Below are positions 34,589 to 43,319 of a DNA stretch of 64,000 nt, piece after piece; position 1 is the stretch's first letter, and each line of letters starts with the position of its first letter. Origin of the DNA: Oscillospiraceae bacterium (GTDB lineage Bacteria > Bacillota > Clostridia > Oscillospirales > Oscillospiraceae). The stretch lies in contig SVKQ01000015.1 in assembly GCA_015068325.1 (NCBI GenBank), positions 1 through 64,000 on the forward strand, read 5' to 3'. A model generated the notes under the pieces. That model was not told where the DNA came from. It searched no databases and worked only from the letters and a program-made list of their open reading frames with translations. The position numbers and the translations under genes are program-made.

Positions 34589-36454
34589 TCACCCTGCCGG
34601 ATGATACGTCGGCACCACCTCGGCCACCAGGCGGCGGATCTCCGGGGAATTCTCCTCGCAGGCCTTCTCCAATTCCTTCAGCTGCCGGGCAAAGGCCTGG
34701 TCATCCATCTCGATGGGCTTGCCGATGTGGATCAGCTTGTTGGCCGTGCTCTGCAGGCCCTCCTCATCCATCAGCAGCTCCTCATAGAGCTTCTCGCCGG
34801 GACGCAGACCGGTGTACACCACCGGAATATCCACATCCGGCTCGTAGCCGGACAGCCGAATCATCTTGCGGGCCATGTCGTCGATCTTCACCGGCTGGCC
34901 CATGTCCAGTACGAAGATCTCGCCGCCCTTGGCATAGTAGCCCGCCTGCAGTACCAGGGAAACCGCCTCCGGGATGGTCATAAAGAAGCGCGTAATCTCC
35001 GGATGGGTCACGGTGACGGGTCCGCCCTCGGCGATCTGCTTTTCGAAGAGGGGGATCACGCTGCCGTTGCTTCCCAGCACATTGCCGAAGCGCACCGCCA
35101 CAAATTCGGTGCCGCCCCGGCGGCTGAGCATCTGCACCACCATCTCGCACAACCGCTTGCTGGCGCCCATGATGTTGGTGGGGTTCACGGCCTTGTCGGT
35201 GGAAATCAGCACGAACTTTTTCACGCCGAACTCCCGGGCCGCATGGGCCATTTTATAAGTGCCGAACACGTTGTTCTTGATCGCCTCGTTGGGGCTGTCC
35301 TCCATCAGCGGTACATGCTTGTGGGCCGCCGCATGGAACACCAGCTCCGGCCGGTACTGCCGCAGGATATCGTCCAGCCGCCTGGGGTCGCGCACCGAGC
35401 CGATCAGCACCTCCACATTCAGATCCGGGCAGGTGCGTCTGAGCTCCATCTGGATGTCATAGGCGTTGTTCTCGTAGATGTCGAAGATGATCAGCAGCCG
35501 GGGACTGCTGTTGGCGATCTGACGGCACAGCTCGCTTCCGATGCTGCCGCCGCCGCCGGTGACCATGACCACCTTGCCTGTGATATACTGGCGGATCTCG
35601 CTGAGATTGGTCTGTATGGGCTCCCGCCCCAGCAGGTCCAGCAAGGAGACCTTGCGCAGCTTGCTGACACTGACCTCGCCCTTCACCAGTTGATAGATGC
35701 CGGGCACCACCTGGATCTCACAGCCGGTGGTGCTGCAGATCTCCAGAATCTCCTTGCGGGTCTGGTTGCTGCTGGCGGGGATGGCATAGATGATCTTCTG
35801 TATCTTGTACTTCTCCACCGCCGCGGGGATGTCGTTCCGGCTGCCCACCACGCGGATGCCCTCCAGAATGTGGCTGCGCTTGTTGGGGTTGTCATCGATC
35901 AGGCAGACCACCCGGCCGTTCAGGCCGGGGTTGATGGAAAACTCCCGGATCAGCTGACGGCCGGCCTCGCCGGCGCCGATGATCATGATATTCTGTGCCT
36001 CGCCGTTGACGCGGCCGCCCCGCAGAGCCCAGCCGAAACTCCTGAGCAGCCGGTAGGAGAACCGGATCCCCACCGTGCATGCAAAGCTGAGGAAAAAGCC
36101 GATAAAATAGAACGACCGCGGCATGCGGATATTCATCAACTGCACAGCGCCAAACGCCACTGCCAGCAAAATCACATAGGCGCCCATGATCCGGGCCAGT
36201 GAGTCGATGCTCACATAGGTCCAGATACTGCTGTAGAGTCCCGTTAGCCAGAACACCAGCAGACAGATGCCGATCCAGATCAGGATATAGCGCTGGAAGC
36301 CGGTCATATAGATTTTGGGGATCGAGGCGAAATGGAATTCGAACCGCACCCACAAGGCAGCAAAAAACGACCCGCCAATGGCCAGCGCGTCCAGCACCAG
36401 GATGACCAGCGCCCGCAGCAGTCTTTGGTTGTCCCGATTATGAACAGGCTGCAT
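34589..36454 (-). CDS. capD: Membrane-bound UDP-sugar 4,6-dehydratase (CapD/PglF-like)
   Basis: The 621-residue protein has four membrane spans in residues 1-125, a first Rossmann domain (GAGEAGRQLIREF near 165) and a C-terminal SDR domain with VTGGGGSIGSELCRQI near residue 300, AAHKHVPLME and the active-site block STDKAVNPTNIMGASKR near 418, in which Thr-Asp-Lys replaces the usual Tyr. It should convert UDP-GlcNAc to the 4-keto-6-deoxy sugar used by the aminotransferase at 32951. It has its own promoter and terminator, so it is regulated apart from the operon. Confidence 0.93.
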   Translation of the reverse strand: MQPVHNRDNQRLLRALVILVLDALAIGGSFFAALWVRFEFHFASIPKIYMTGFQRYILIWIGICLLVFWLTGLYSSIWTYVSIDSLARIMGAYVILLAVAFGAVQLMNIRMPRSFYFIGFFLSFACTVGIRFSYRLLRSFGWALRGGRVNGEAQNIMIIGAGEAGRQLIREFSINPGLNGRVVCLIDDNPNKRSHILEGIRVVGSRNDIPAAVEKYKIQKIIYAIPASSNQTRKEILEICSTTGCEIQVVPGIYQLVKGEVSVSKLRKVSLLDLLGREPIQTNLSEIRQYITGKVVMVTGGGGSIGSELCRQIANSSPRLLIIFDIYENNAYDIQMELRRTCPDLNVEVLIGSVRDPRRLDDILRQYRPELVFHAAAHKHVPLMEDSPNEAIKNNVFGTYKMAHAAREFGVKKFVLISTDKAVNPTNIMGASKRLCEMVVQMLSRRGGTEFVAVRFGNVLGSNGSVIPLFEKQIAEGGPVTVTHPEITRFFMTIPEAVSLVLQAGYYAKGGEIFVLDMGQPVKIDDMARKMIRLSGYEPDVDIPVVYTGLRPGEKLYEELLMDEEGLQSTANKLIHIGKPIEMDDQAFARQLKELEKACEENSPEIRRLVAEVVPTYHPAG

Positions 36455-36546
36455 GATGAGATCTCATCCCCGTTTCATCCGTGATAAAAACCGTTTGTGA
36501 TCCTTGTCGCCTGCGCAGGCGCATAAGGGCACAGTTTGTTTTGCTG

Positions 36547-36575
36547 ATTATACCACAATGTGTTACAACAGGCAA
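36547..36575 (-). promoter_or_regulatory. Promoter of the capD-like gene
   Basis: Minus-strand TTGCCT (36570-36575), 17 bp, TATAAT (36547-36552). A 14-nt palindrome (36508-36521) lies in the leader. Confidence 0.75.
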
Positions 36576-36643
36576 GTCAAAAGTCGCCGCATACCGCTTT
36601 TTGTCGACATCGCCCACCTGACACTTCTTGGATGAAAAAGTGC

Positions 36644-36672
36644 TTGCGAAATCTGCCGAAATATCATACACT
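36644..36672 (+). promoter_or_regulatory. Promoter of galE
   Basis: TTGCGA (36644-36649), 17 bp, TACACT (36667-36672), about 40 bp before the galE start. Confidence 0.6.
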
Positions 36673-36711
36673 ACAGGGTGACAATGTCTGTTTAAAAAAG
36701 TGAGGTAGCAT

Positions 36712-37728
36712 ATGATGAAGCAAACCATCCTGCTGCCCGGCGGAGCCGGGTTTATCGGCTCCCACATCGCTGCGGAGCTGCTGACGCTGGGCCGCGACGT
36801 GGTCATTGCCGACGACTTGTCCAATGCCCGGGCCGACGTGATCGACCGGCTGGAGCGCATCACAGGCCGCCGTCCCGTCTTCTATCAGATCGATGTGGCC
36901 GACCACGCTGCTCTGGACCGGGTCTTTGCCTCCCACCCCGTCGACGCGGTAATCCACCTGGCCGGCTACAAGGCCGTGGGCGAATCGGTGCTCAAGCCTG
37001 TGGCCTATTATCGCAACAACCTGGACTCCACGCTGACGCTGCTGGAGGTCATGGCCGACTACGGCGTAAAAAAGTTGGTCTTCAGCTCCTCCGCCACGGT
37101 ATACGGCCCCGCCAACCCCATCCCCTACACCGAACAAATGCCCACCGGCGGCTGCACCAGTCCCTATGGCTGGACCAAGCACATGATCGAGCAGATCCTG
37201 GCCGACGCCTGTGTCGCCGACCCGGCGCTGAGCACGGTATGCCTGCGGTACTTCAACCCGGTGGGTGCCCATGAGAGCGGCCTCATCGGTGAGCTGCCCA
37301 ACGGCATCCCCAACAACCTGATGCCCTATATCGCCCAAACCGCCGCCGGTATCCGCAGCGAGTTGACCGTGTTCGGCGATGATTATCCCACCCCCGACGG
37401 CACCGGCGTGCGGGACTACATCCACGTGGTAGATCTGGCAAAGGGTCACGTGGCCGCCATCGACTACGCCGCCGCCCACACCGGCTGGGAGGCCATCAAT
37501 CTGGGCACCGGCCGGGGCACCAGCGTACTGGAGCTGGTGCACACCTTTGTGTCCGTCAACGGCGTGTCCGTCCCCTACCGCATCGGTCCGCGCCGCAGCG
37601 GCGATCTGCCCGCCTACTATGCCGACGCGGAGAAGGCCCGCCGCCTGCTGGGCTGGCAGGCGGAGAAGTCCGCGGCCGACATGTGCCGGGACGCCTGGCG
37701 CTGGCAGCAAAACGCACGGGAACTGTGA
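36712..37728 (+). CDS. galE: UDP-glucose 4-epimerase
   Basis: The 338-residue extended SDR interconverts UDP-glucose and UDP-galactose (or their N-acetyl forms). The NAD site GGAGFIGSH is at about residues 10-18, SSSATVYG holds the catalytic Ser/Thr, and YGWTK (about 151-155) the Tyr-Lys pair. GVRDYIHVVDLAKGH and the C-terminal RSGDLPAYYAD block fit GalE. Two adjacent ATGs (36712 and 36715) are possible starts. It is divergent from the capD-like gene and may feed the polymer. Confidence 0.95.
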   Translation: MMKQTILLPGGAGFIGSHIAAELLTLGRDVVIADDLSNARADVIDRLERITGRRPVFYQIDVADHAALDRVFASHPVDAVIHLAGYKAVGESVLKPVAYYRNNLDSTLTLLEVMADYGVKKLVFSSSATVYGPANPIPYTEQMPTGGCTSPYGWTKHMIEQILADACVADPALSTVCLRYFNPVGAHESGLIGELPNGIPNNLMPYIAQTAAGIRSELTVFGDDYPTPDGTGVRDYIHVVDLAKGHVAAIDYAAAHTGWEAINLGTGRGTSVLELVHTFVSVNGVSVPYRIGPRRSGDLPAYYADAEKARRLLGWQAEKSAADMCRDAWRWQQNAREL

Positions 37729-37849
37729 TCGCTCCCTGCTGTACCGTGAGCCGCCGCTTCAGCAAATCTTAAGCCGGCGTTCACAGGAAGGCCATACGGC
37801 TGTGGTATACTTCATTTTGCTGCAATCAAATTCTCCCGAGGTTTTTACA

Positions 37850-38545
37850 ATGGACAAGCCCTCCCTCACCGAAAAACAGAGAAAATGGCTGGCCGGCGGC
37901 GCCGTAGCCGTGTTTGTGCTGCTGTTCCTGTCCGTGGCCTGGTTTATTGGCCGGCCCATCGTCCGCTTCGCCCGTCAGCCGGAGCTGTTCCGTGCCTGGG
38001 TGGATGCCCGCGGCGTCTGGGGCAAGGTAGCCTTTGTGAGCATGGTAGTGCTGCAGGTGGTGGTGGCCATCATCCCCGGCGAACCGCTGGAGCTCTGCGG
38101 CGGCTACGCCTTCGGCGCCGTCTGGGGCACGGCGCTGTGTCTGCTGGGCGCCGTACTGGGCAGCGTGGCGGTGTTTGCTCTGGTCCGTCGGTTCGGCCAG
38201 CCGCTGGTGGAGGTGTTCTTCTCCCGGGAGAAGCTGGATTCTCTCCGCTTCCTCCACAGCTCTCCCAAACGGGACGCGCTGTTCTGGCTGATCTTCACCG
38301 TGCCCGGCACCCCCAAGGATCTGCTGTGCTATTTTGCCGGACTCACCGACCTGAGCTGGGGCAAGTGGCTGCTGATCACCACCGTGGGCCGTATCCCCTC
38401 CATCATCACCTCCACCGTGGGCGGCAACTATCTGGGCGTGCAGAATTACCAGTTCGCCCTCATCGTCTTTGCCGTCACGCTGGCCATCTCCGGTATAGGC
38501 ATCCTGATCTACCGCGCCGTCTGCCGCCGCCATCAGGGGGAATGA
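37850..38545 (+). CDS. TVP38/TMEM64 (DedA-like) membrane protein
   Basis: The 231-residue protein has five to six membrane spans and the VTT/DedA core: IIPGEPLELCGGYAFGAVWG and FTVPGTPKDLLCYFAGLTD with the re-entrant Pro-Gly motifs. Members of this superfamily are thought to move lipids, including undecaprenyl phosphate, across membranes. The start at 37850 follows GAGG; an extended -10 (TGG-TATACT, 37803-37811) lies upstream. Its place beside the polymer genes fits lipid-carrier recycling, an inference. Confidence 0.85.
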   Translation: MDKPSLTEKQRKWLAGGAVAVFVLLFLSVAWFIGRPIVRFARQPELFRAWVDARGVWGKVAFVSMVVLQVVVAIIPGEPLELCGGYAFGAVWGTALCLLGAVLGSVAVFALVRRFGQPLVEVFFSREKLDSLRFLHSSPKRDALFWLIFTVPGTPKDLLCYFAGLTDLSWGKWLLITTVGRIPSIITSTVGGNYLGVQNYQFALIVFAVTLAISGIGILIYRAVCRRHQGE

Positions 38546-38693
38546 CCCCGCTGAAGCCGCCGCCACAGAAAGCAAAAAGCGAAGCTGCCCGCGTTGGGAG
38601 CAATGCCCCTGTCTGTTTTGCAGTCCGGAGCAACAGCGAGTTGCTTGCTTTTGGGACCCTCCGCATTATAATCAGTTGCAAGGAGGTGGCTGC

Positions 38694-39458
38694 ATGAACA
38701 CAAAAGATGTACTATATGAGCTCAGATCAAAGAGCGGCTTGTCGCAGGACGAACTGGCTGAAAAAGTTTTTGTGACTCGGCAGGCGGTATCACGTTGGGA
38801 AAACGGCGAAACGATACCGAACACCGAAACGCTGAAGCTGCTCTCAAATGTTTTCAATGTTTCCATCAACACGCTGCTCGGCGCACCGCGTCAATTGATC
38901 TGTCAGTGTTGTGGGATGCCGCTTGAAGACGCAATCATTGGCAGGAATAAAGACGGAACGCTCAATGAGGATTATTGCCAGTGGTGCTATGCGGACGGAA
39001 CGTATACATACCATGATATGGATGATCTGATCGACGTCTGCGTGGGTCACATGGTAAACGAACACTTTTCCGAAGAACAGGCTCGCTCCTATTTGAAGCA
39101 GAAGCTGCCAGAATTGGATTACTGGAAAAGATACGAAGAGCTCAGCGACGACGGACAGTTTGAAGCGTTTAAGAAACAACTGGTTGAAGAGATCAACCTC
39201 CTTCATATTGAAGGAATGCCAAAAGTGGAACAACTTAACGCACTTGTTGGGAAATACGTGAATCTCACATATCCGCTTCCCAGCGGGACGAGCGTGAGAT
39301 TTTTGGATGACCAGACGACTTATCTGGGAACCCAACTGGAATCAGCGTTTGGCGGCGAACGGTGCTTCGGCGTTTTGGCAAATATGGATTTCATTCTGGT
39401 TTGTACGTACGAAAAAGACGGCGCAAATCCGGAACTTCTCCTTTATAAAAGGCGATAA
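38694..39458 (+). CDS. XRE regulator fused to a zinc-ribbon domain
   Basis: The 254-residue protein has an XRE helix-turn-helix in residues 1-62 (SGLSQDELAEKVFVTRQAVS), then a zinc ribbon with Cys70, Cys72, Cys73, Cys95 and Cys98 (QCCGMPL and DYCQWCYADGTY), and a C-terminal alpha/beta region. Such XRE-zinc ribbon fusions are common in clostridia; the tail may bind a ligand. The start at 38694 follows AAGGAGG. AT content is higher than in neighbouring genes, which may mean later acquisition. Confidence 0.85.
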   Translation: MNTKDVLYELRSKSGLSQDELAEKVFVTRQAVSRWENGETIPNTETLKLLSNVFNVSINTLLGAPRQLICQCCGMPLEDAIIGRNKDGTLNEDYCQWCYADGTYTYHDMDDLIDVCVGHMVNEHFSEEQARSYLKQKLPELDYWKRYEELSDDGQFEAFKKQLVEEINLLHIEGMPKVEQLNALVGKYVNLTYPLPSGTSVRFLDDQTTYLGTQLESAFGGERCFGVLANMDFILVCTYEKDGANPELLLYKRR

Positions 39459-39636
39459 TTCCATTTTCCAAACAATAACTCGTTCTCCGAATAGCAGGGG
39501 TGTACACATATGCCAAGACTCTCTATACAACCATTCTGTGCAAAAGGGAACAACTTCTAAAGCTATTTGCTCCACAGGTCATGTCCGCGGCAATAATGCG
39601 TTTCGGATTTTGACCCAAAATCTGCGGCAGGCAGAT

Positions 39637-39675
39637 AAACAGGCGTGACCATGATGACGGTCACGCCTGTTTTCT
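39637..39675. terminator. Terminator between the XRE/zinc-ribbon gene and desulfoferrodoxin
   Basis: Stem aaacaggcgtgacc/ggtcacgcctgttt with an 8-nt loop and T-rich flanks on both strands; it can serve both convergent genes. The 39459-39636 stretch holds no gene I can support. Confidence 0.8.
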
Positions 39676-39733
39676 GTCCTTTTGAGTCGGCAATTGTCCT
39701 CCCGGGCAGCTTCGCTTTTCTGTTGTGGCTGTC

Positions 39734-40108
39734 TTACGCCTTCCACAGGCCGTGGAGATTGCAGTAGGCGTACACCGCCTCCACCTCGTCGCCCTCGCAC
39801 AAGGCAAAGCAGGCCTTCGGCTCGTCGCCGGGGCGCAGCGCCTTGCGCTGACTGCCCTGCCTGGTCTGCAGGGCGATCCACTCGATGTAGTGCTCCGGCA
39901 GCATGGGGTGTGTCACTGAGCCCACCGTCACACAGACTTTACTGTCCTTCACCTCGTAGACAGGCACGTGCTTCTCCACGGCGGCGTCAGTGGTGCCGGG
40001 GACGATCTCTTTCATCTTCTGGCCGCAGCACATGACGGGCACACCGCTCTCCCTGACCATGGTGATGATATTGCCGCAGTGCTCACAAATATAAAACTTC
40101 ATTTCCAT
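39734..40108 (-). CDS. dfx: Desulfoferrodoxin (superoxide reductase)
   Basis: The 124-residue two-iron protein reduces superoxide to peroxide in anaerobes. The desulforedoxin domain has Cys8, Cys11, Cys27 and Cys28 (CEHCG...CCG); the catalytic neelaredoxin domain has His47, the THPMLPEHYIEW block with two His, and the final CNLHGLW Cys/His ligands. All iron ligands are present. The start at 40108 follows GGAGG, and a TTTACT-17-TATAAT promoter lies upstream. Confidence 0.95.
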   Translation of the reverse strand: MEMKFYICEHCGNIITMVRESGVPVMCCGQKMKEIVPGTTDAAVEKHVPVYEVKDSKVCVTVGSVTHPMLPEHYIEWIALQTRQGSQRKALRPGDEPKACFALCEGDEVEAVYAYCNLHGLWKA

Positions 40109-40159
40109 AACCGTTCCTCCGTTCTGTTTTACCCGGGCCGGTGCCCGTCTGTGTCTCTG

Positions 40160-40188
40160 ATTATACCAGACGGTCACCGATAAGTAAA
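40160..40188 (-). promoter_or_regulatory. Promoter of desulfoferrodoxin
   Basis: Minus-strand TTTACT (40183-40188), 17 bp, TATAAT (40160-40165) with a TGG extension. Confidence 0.65.
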
Positions 40189-40340
40189 GCACAGTCTGCG
40201 CCCACGTCTGCATTGCGCGGCGGGCCGTTCTCTCCCTTTTCCTCGCGTGCGGACAGCTCCCTGCACGGGCGGTTTGTCTGAAATCTGCTTTCACCGATCC
40301 GCCCAACCGGCTCTTTACGCCAGACGCGCTGTTTCTATTA

Positions 40341-40360
40341 TGCAAAATAGACAATTTGCA
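40341..40360. promoter_or_regulatory. Dyad upstream of the PAS/Fis regulator
   Basis: TGCAAAAT-agac-AATTTGCA, one mismatch. It resembles the dyad at 41369-41385 (CAAATG...CATTTG), so both may be sites of the regulator. An AT-rich promoter region (TTGACA at 40386, TATAAT at 40422) follows; the rest of 40189-40556 holds nothing else I can support. Confidence 0.4.
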
Positions 40361-40556
40361 GCGTGTCATTTCTCTCTGTCCGGCATTGACATTTTATTTT
40401 TTATTGGGATAGTATAAACTGTATAATGGTACTTTTTCCTGCAAAAATCGCATGTAACGACTTAAGTTTTCCATTTTTTGTAACATATTTATCCGATACT
40501 GTCGCAGGCTGCCTCCCCGGTGTGGGGCATAGCACGACGAAAGAGGAGGATGCGCC

Positions 40557-41369
40557 ATGACCCTTTACGAACTCGGAAAATACCTCCAGCCCGATGAGGC
40601 CATCAACTACCGCAGCGTGATCCGGGCGTCCCTGCGGGTCTGCGATGTGACCGACGAGATGATTGCCCGCTGTGACAGCACGGTCTATCTCATGGGAAGC
40701 AACGGTGCCGTATGCGGGAAGATCCCCCGTGACGTGCTGCATTTCCTGTGGGAAAAGCAGCAGCGGCAGACCTTCGTGGAAGTGCTGGATCACATCTCCG
40801 AGGGCGTGATCGTTGTGGACGAACGGGGCCGCATCTTCTATCTGAATCAGGCCTATGCCCAGATCCTGGGCGTCAAGCCCTACAAGGTCATCGGCCGCTA
40901 TATCCAGAATGTGGAGCCCGGCTCCCTGCTCAGCAAGGTGGTGTCCACCCACCGGGAGGCCTACTCCAGCCGAAAACGGGTCATCTCCGTGGACAAGTAT
41001 ATTTCCGTACACATCTTTCCCGTTTTCGTCAAGGGACAGTTCGCCGGGGCCTTTTCCATCTTTCAGGACGCCACGGAGGTCCATGATCTCCATGAGAAGC
41101 TGGAGCGGATGCGGGGTCTGATCCGGGAAATGCAGGGCGGCTCTGCCGGGCGGGCCAGCGGTCTGCGCCTCATCAGTCCCGTCGCCGACGGGACGCTGGA
41201 CGAGATGCTGCGCCAGTGCGAGCGGCAGCTGCTGATGCAGGTGCTGGCAGAGGAAAATGACAACCGGACCCAGGCCATCGAGCGGTTGGGCCTCAGCCGC
41301 CGCACTTTCTACCGCAAATGCAACGAATACGGTTTGAAAAAGCGACTGGGGCAGGATGAGGGCCGGTAA
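40557..41369 (+). CDS. PAS-Fis type regulator lacking an AAA+ domain
   Basis: The 270-residue protein has a PAS domain in about residues 75-180 (GVIVVDERGRIFYLNQAYAQ) and a C-terminal Fis-like helix-turn-helix (AIERLGLSRRTFYRKCNEYG, about 240-262). The sigma-54-activating AAA+ domain that normally sits between these two is absent, so it probably acts as a classical DNA-binding switch. The first 70 residues are unrecognised. It lies just ahead of the AtuA operon on the same strand, with dyads on either side. Confidence 0.85.
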   Translation: MTLYELGKYLQPDEAINYRSVIRASLRVCDVTDEMIARCDSTVYLMGSNGAVCGKIPRDVLHFLWEKQQRQTFVEVLDHISEGVIVVDERGRIFYLNQAYAQILGVKPYKVIGRYIQNVEPGSLLSKVVSTHREAYSSRKRVISVDKYISVHIFPVFVKGQFAGAFSIFQDATEVHDLHEKLERMRGLIREMQGGSAGRASGLRLISPVADGTLDEMLRQCERQLLMQVLAEENDNRTQAIERLGLSRRTFYRKCNEYGLKKRLGQDEGR

Positions 41370-41402
41370 CAAATGTGCCATTTGTGATACACCACATTGT
41401 GG
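41369..41402. promoter_or_regulatory. Two dyads between the regulator and the AtuA operon
   Basis: ACAAATG-tgc-CATTTGT (41369-41385) is a perfect 7-bp dyad starting in the regulator stop codon; CCACA-t-TGTGG (41392-41402) is a second. Candidate operators for the PAS-Fis protein. Confidence 0.45.
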
Positions 41403-41445
41403 CGCTTTTGGCACTCTATACAGTATTTAACAATCCATTGTCGTG

Positions 41446-41477
41446 GAAACCGTTGCGGCACAACGGTTTCTTTTTTT
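41446..41477 (+). terminator. Terminator after the PAS-Fis regulator
   Basis: Perfect stem gaaaccgttg/caacggtttc with T7. It separates the regulator from the AtuA operon or acts as an attenuator in front of it. Confidence 0.85.
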
Positions 41478-41592
41478 GTAGAAATTGCGGAAAAGATTGT
41501 CCGGTACGCCTTTGTTCCTTGTACAATATAGTTAGAAAACACTTCCCGCCTCTTCGCAATCATTTGCCTTACCCGAAAGGAGACTTTAAAAG

Positions 41593-42966
41593 ATGAAAAA
41601 AGTAGCTATTGGCGGTGGCCAGGGTTTCTGGGGCGACAGTCCCGACGCTGCGATCCATATGGTACGCCATGCCGACATCCAGTACATGGCATGCGACTAT
41701 CTGGCGGAGCTGACCCTGTCTATCATGCAGCGGCAGCGGCTCAAGAGGCCTGAGGCCGGCTATGCCAGAGACTTCATCGGAATGATGAAGGAGATCGGCA
41801 AAGTGGCCAAGGAGCGAAACATCAAGATCCTCACCAATGCGGGCGGCATGAACATCACCGGCTGTGTGGATACGCTGAAAGAGGCTCTGTTGGCCCAAGG
41901 GGTCCAAAACTACCGCATCGGCTATGTCACCGGCGATGACATGATGGGACAGATCGACGAACTGATGTCCCAGGGGGTCACCTTTGAGAATATGGACGAT
42001 CCCCAGGTGGGCGATTTCAAAGACATCCGAAGCAAACTGGTCAACGCCAACGTATATTTTGGGCGTCAGCCCATGATGGAGTGCCTGGACGGCGGCGCCG
42101 ACGTGGTGCTCACCGGCCGCGCCAGCGACAGCGCCCTGTTTCTCGCCCCCCTGGCCCGGGAATTCGGCTGGACCGACGCCGACCTGGATCAGCTGGCACG
42201 GGGCATCATGGTGGGGCACATGCTGGAGTGCGGCGGCCAGGGTGCCGGCGGCAACTTCCTGTATGACTGGCGCAGCGTGCCCCGCATGGACGAGCTGGGC
42301 TTCCCCATCGCCGAGGTGACGGAGGACTCTCTCCAGATCACCAAGGCCCCCGACTGCGGCGGTCTCATCTCCGAGCAGAGCGTGAAGGAGCAGTTCCTCT
42401 ACGAGGTCCACGACCCGGCCAACTACATCACCCCGGACGTGACTGTGGATATCAGCCATGCCACCATCCGCAACGCGGGACCCGACCGGGTGGAAGTGGG
42501 CGGCATCAGGGGCAAGCCCGCTCCCGACAGGCTGAAGCTGAGTCTGGGCTATCACGCCGGATACAAGGTGGTCACCTATCTGCCGTTTGGCTGGCCGGAC
42601 GCCTATGAAAAGGCCCAGTACGCCGCCGATATCCTGATGAAGAAGATGCGCCGCAAGGGCATGCAATACGAGGACATCCGCATCGACTATCTTGGCGTCA
42701 ACGCCCTGCACATGGGTCTGGCGGAGGTCAATGAGGAAATGCTCAAGAATCTCAACGAGTGTGTGCTGCGCATCGCCATCCGCACCAAAGAGAAGAGGGA
42801 CGCGGCCCTCATCATCCCCGAGATCAGCCCGCTGCAGCTCAATGGCCCTCCGGGCGCCTGCTTCTTCGGCGGCCGCAGTCACGTGGAGGACGTGATCGGC
42901 CTGTGGCCCACGCTGATCCCCCGGGACGCCGTGAAGCTGCAGAGTCACATTCTGGAGGTGAAATAA
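41593..42966 (+). CDS. atuA: AtuA-type acyclic terpene utilisation protein (DUF1446)
   Basis: The 457-residue protein has the DUF1446/AtuA pattern: IGGGQGFWGDSPDAA at the start, ILTNAGGMN, VLTGRASDSALFLAP, GHMLECGGQGAGGNF and the C-terminal LQLNGPPGACFFGGR block. AtuA is needed for growth on citronellol and geraniol in Pseudomonas but its chemistry is unknown. Here it is followed by an AtuA-like small protein and HMG-CoA reductase, an unusual set. The start at 41593 is behind AAAGGAG. Confidence 0.9.
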   Translation: MKKVAIGGGQGFWGDSPDAAIHMVRHADIQYMACDYLAELTLSIMQRQRLKRPEAGYARDFIGMMKEIGKVAKERNIKILTNAGGMNITGCVDTLKEALLAQGVQNYRIGYVTGDDMMGQIDELMSQGVTFENMDDPQVGDFKDIRSKLVNANVYFGRQPMMECLDGGADVVLTGRASDSALFLAPLAREFGWTDADLDQLARGIMVGHMLECGGQGAGGNFLYDWRSVPRMDELGFPIAEVTEDSLQITKAPDCGGLISEQSVKEQFLYEVHDPANYITPDVTVDISHATIRNAGPDRVEVGGIRGKPAPDRLKLSLGYHAGYKVVTYLPFGWPDAYEKAQYAADILMKKMRRKGMQYEDIRIDYLGVNALHMGLAEVNEEMLKNLNECVLRIAIRTKEKRDAALIIPEISPLQLNGPPGACFFGGRSHVEDVIGLWPTLIPRDAVKLQSHILEVK

Positions 42967-42967
42967 C

Positions 42968-43288
42968 ATGGCAATGGTCTATCTGTATGAGCTGGCCCAC
43001 GGCCGCAGCGGCGACAAGGCCGACACCAGCAATGTGTGCATCTATGCCAGAGATCCCAAGGACTATCCGTTTCTGAAGCGCGTACTCACCGTGGAACGCG
43101 TCAAGGAGTACTTTGGCGAAATCGTCAAGGGCGAGATCACCCGCTACGACGTGGACACCCTGTGCGGCATGAACTTTGTCATGAAGCACGCTCTGGGCGG
43201 CGGCGCCACCCATTCCCTCCGCCTGGACAGCTTGGGCAAGTCCATGGGCGGTATGTTCCTGCGTATGAAGGTCGACACCGATTGGTAA
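42968..43288 (+). CDS. AtuA-like ferredoxin-fold small protein
   Basis: The 106-residue protein matches the domain often fused to the C-terminus of AtuA (LYELAHGRSGDKADTSNVCI, then FVMKHALGGGATHSLRLDS). Here it is a separate gene 1 bp after atuA, so the two products probably form one complex. The Gly-Asp-Lys-Ala motif near residue 16 is conserved in the family; its role is unknown. Confidence 0.85.
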   Translation: MAMVYLYELAHGRSGDKADTSNVCIYARDPKDYPFLKRVLTVERVKEYFGEIVKGEITRYDVDTLCGMNFVMKHALGGGATHSLRLDSLGKSMGGMFLRMKVDTDW

Positions 43289-43319
43289 ACCGCAGCAGTA
43301 TAAGAAAGGAGATTCAGCC

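Noticed and set aside
34412..36202. A 596-codon plus-strand frame
   Set aside because: It covers the terminator and runs antisense to the capD-like gene; composition is that of a shadow.
41386..41430. Sigma-54 promoter before the AtuA operon
   Set aside because: GG and GC elements are present (TGGCGC, TTGGCAC), but the spacing between them is not that of a -24/-12 promoter, and the regulator lacks the AAA+ domain.
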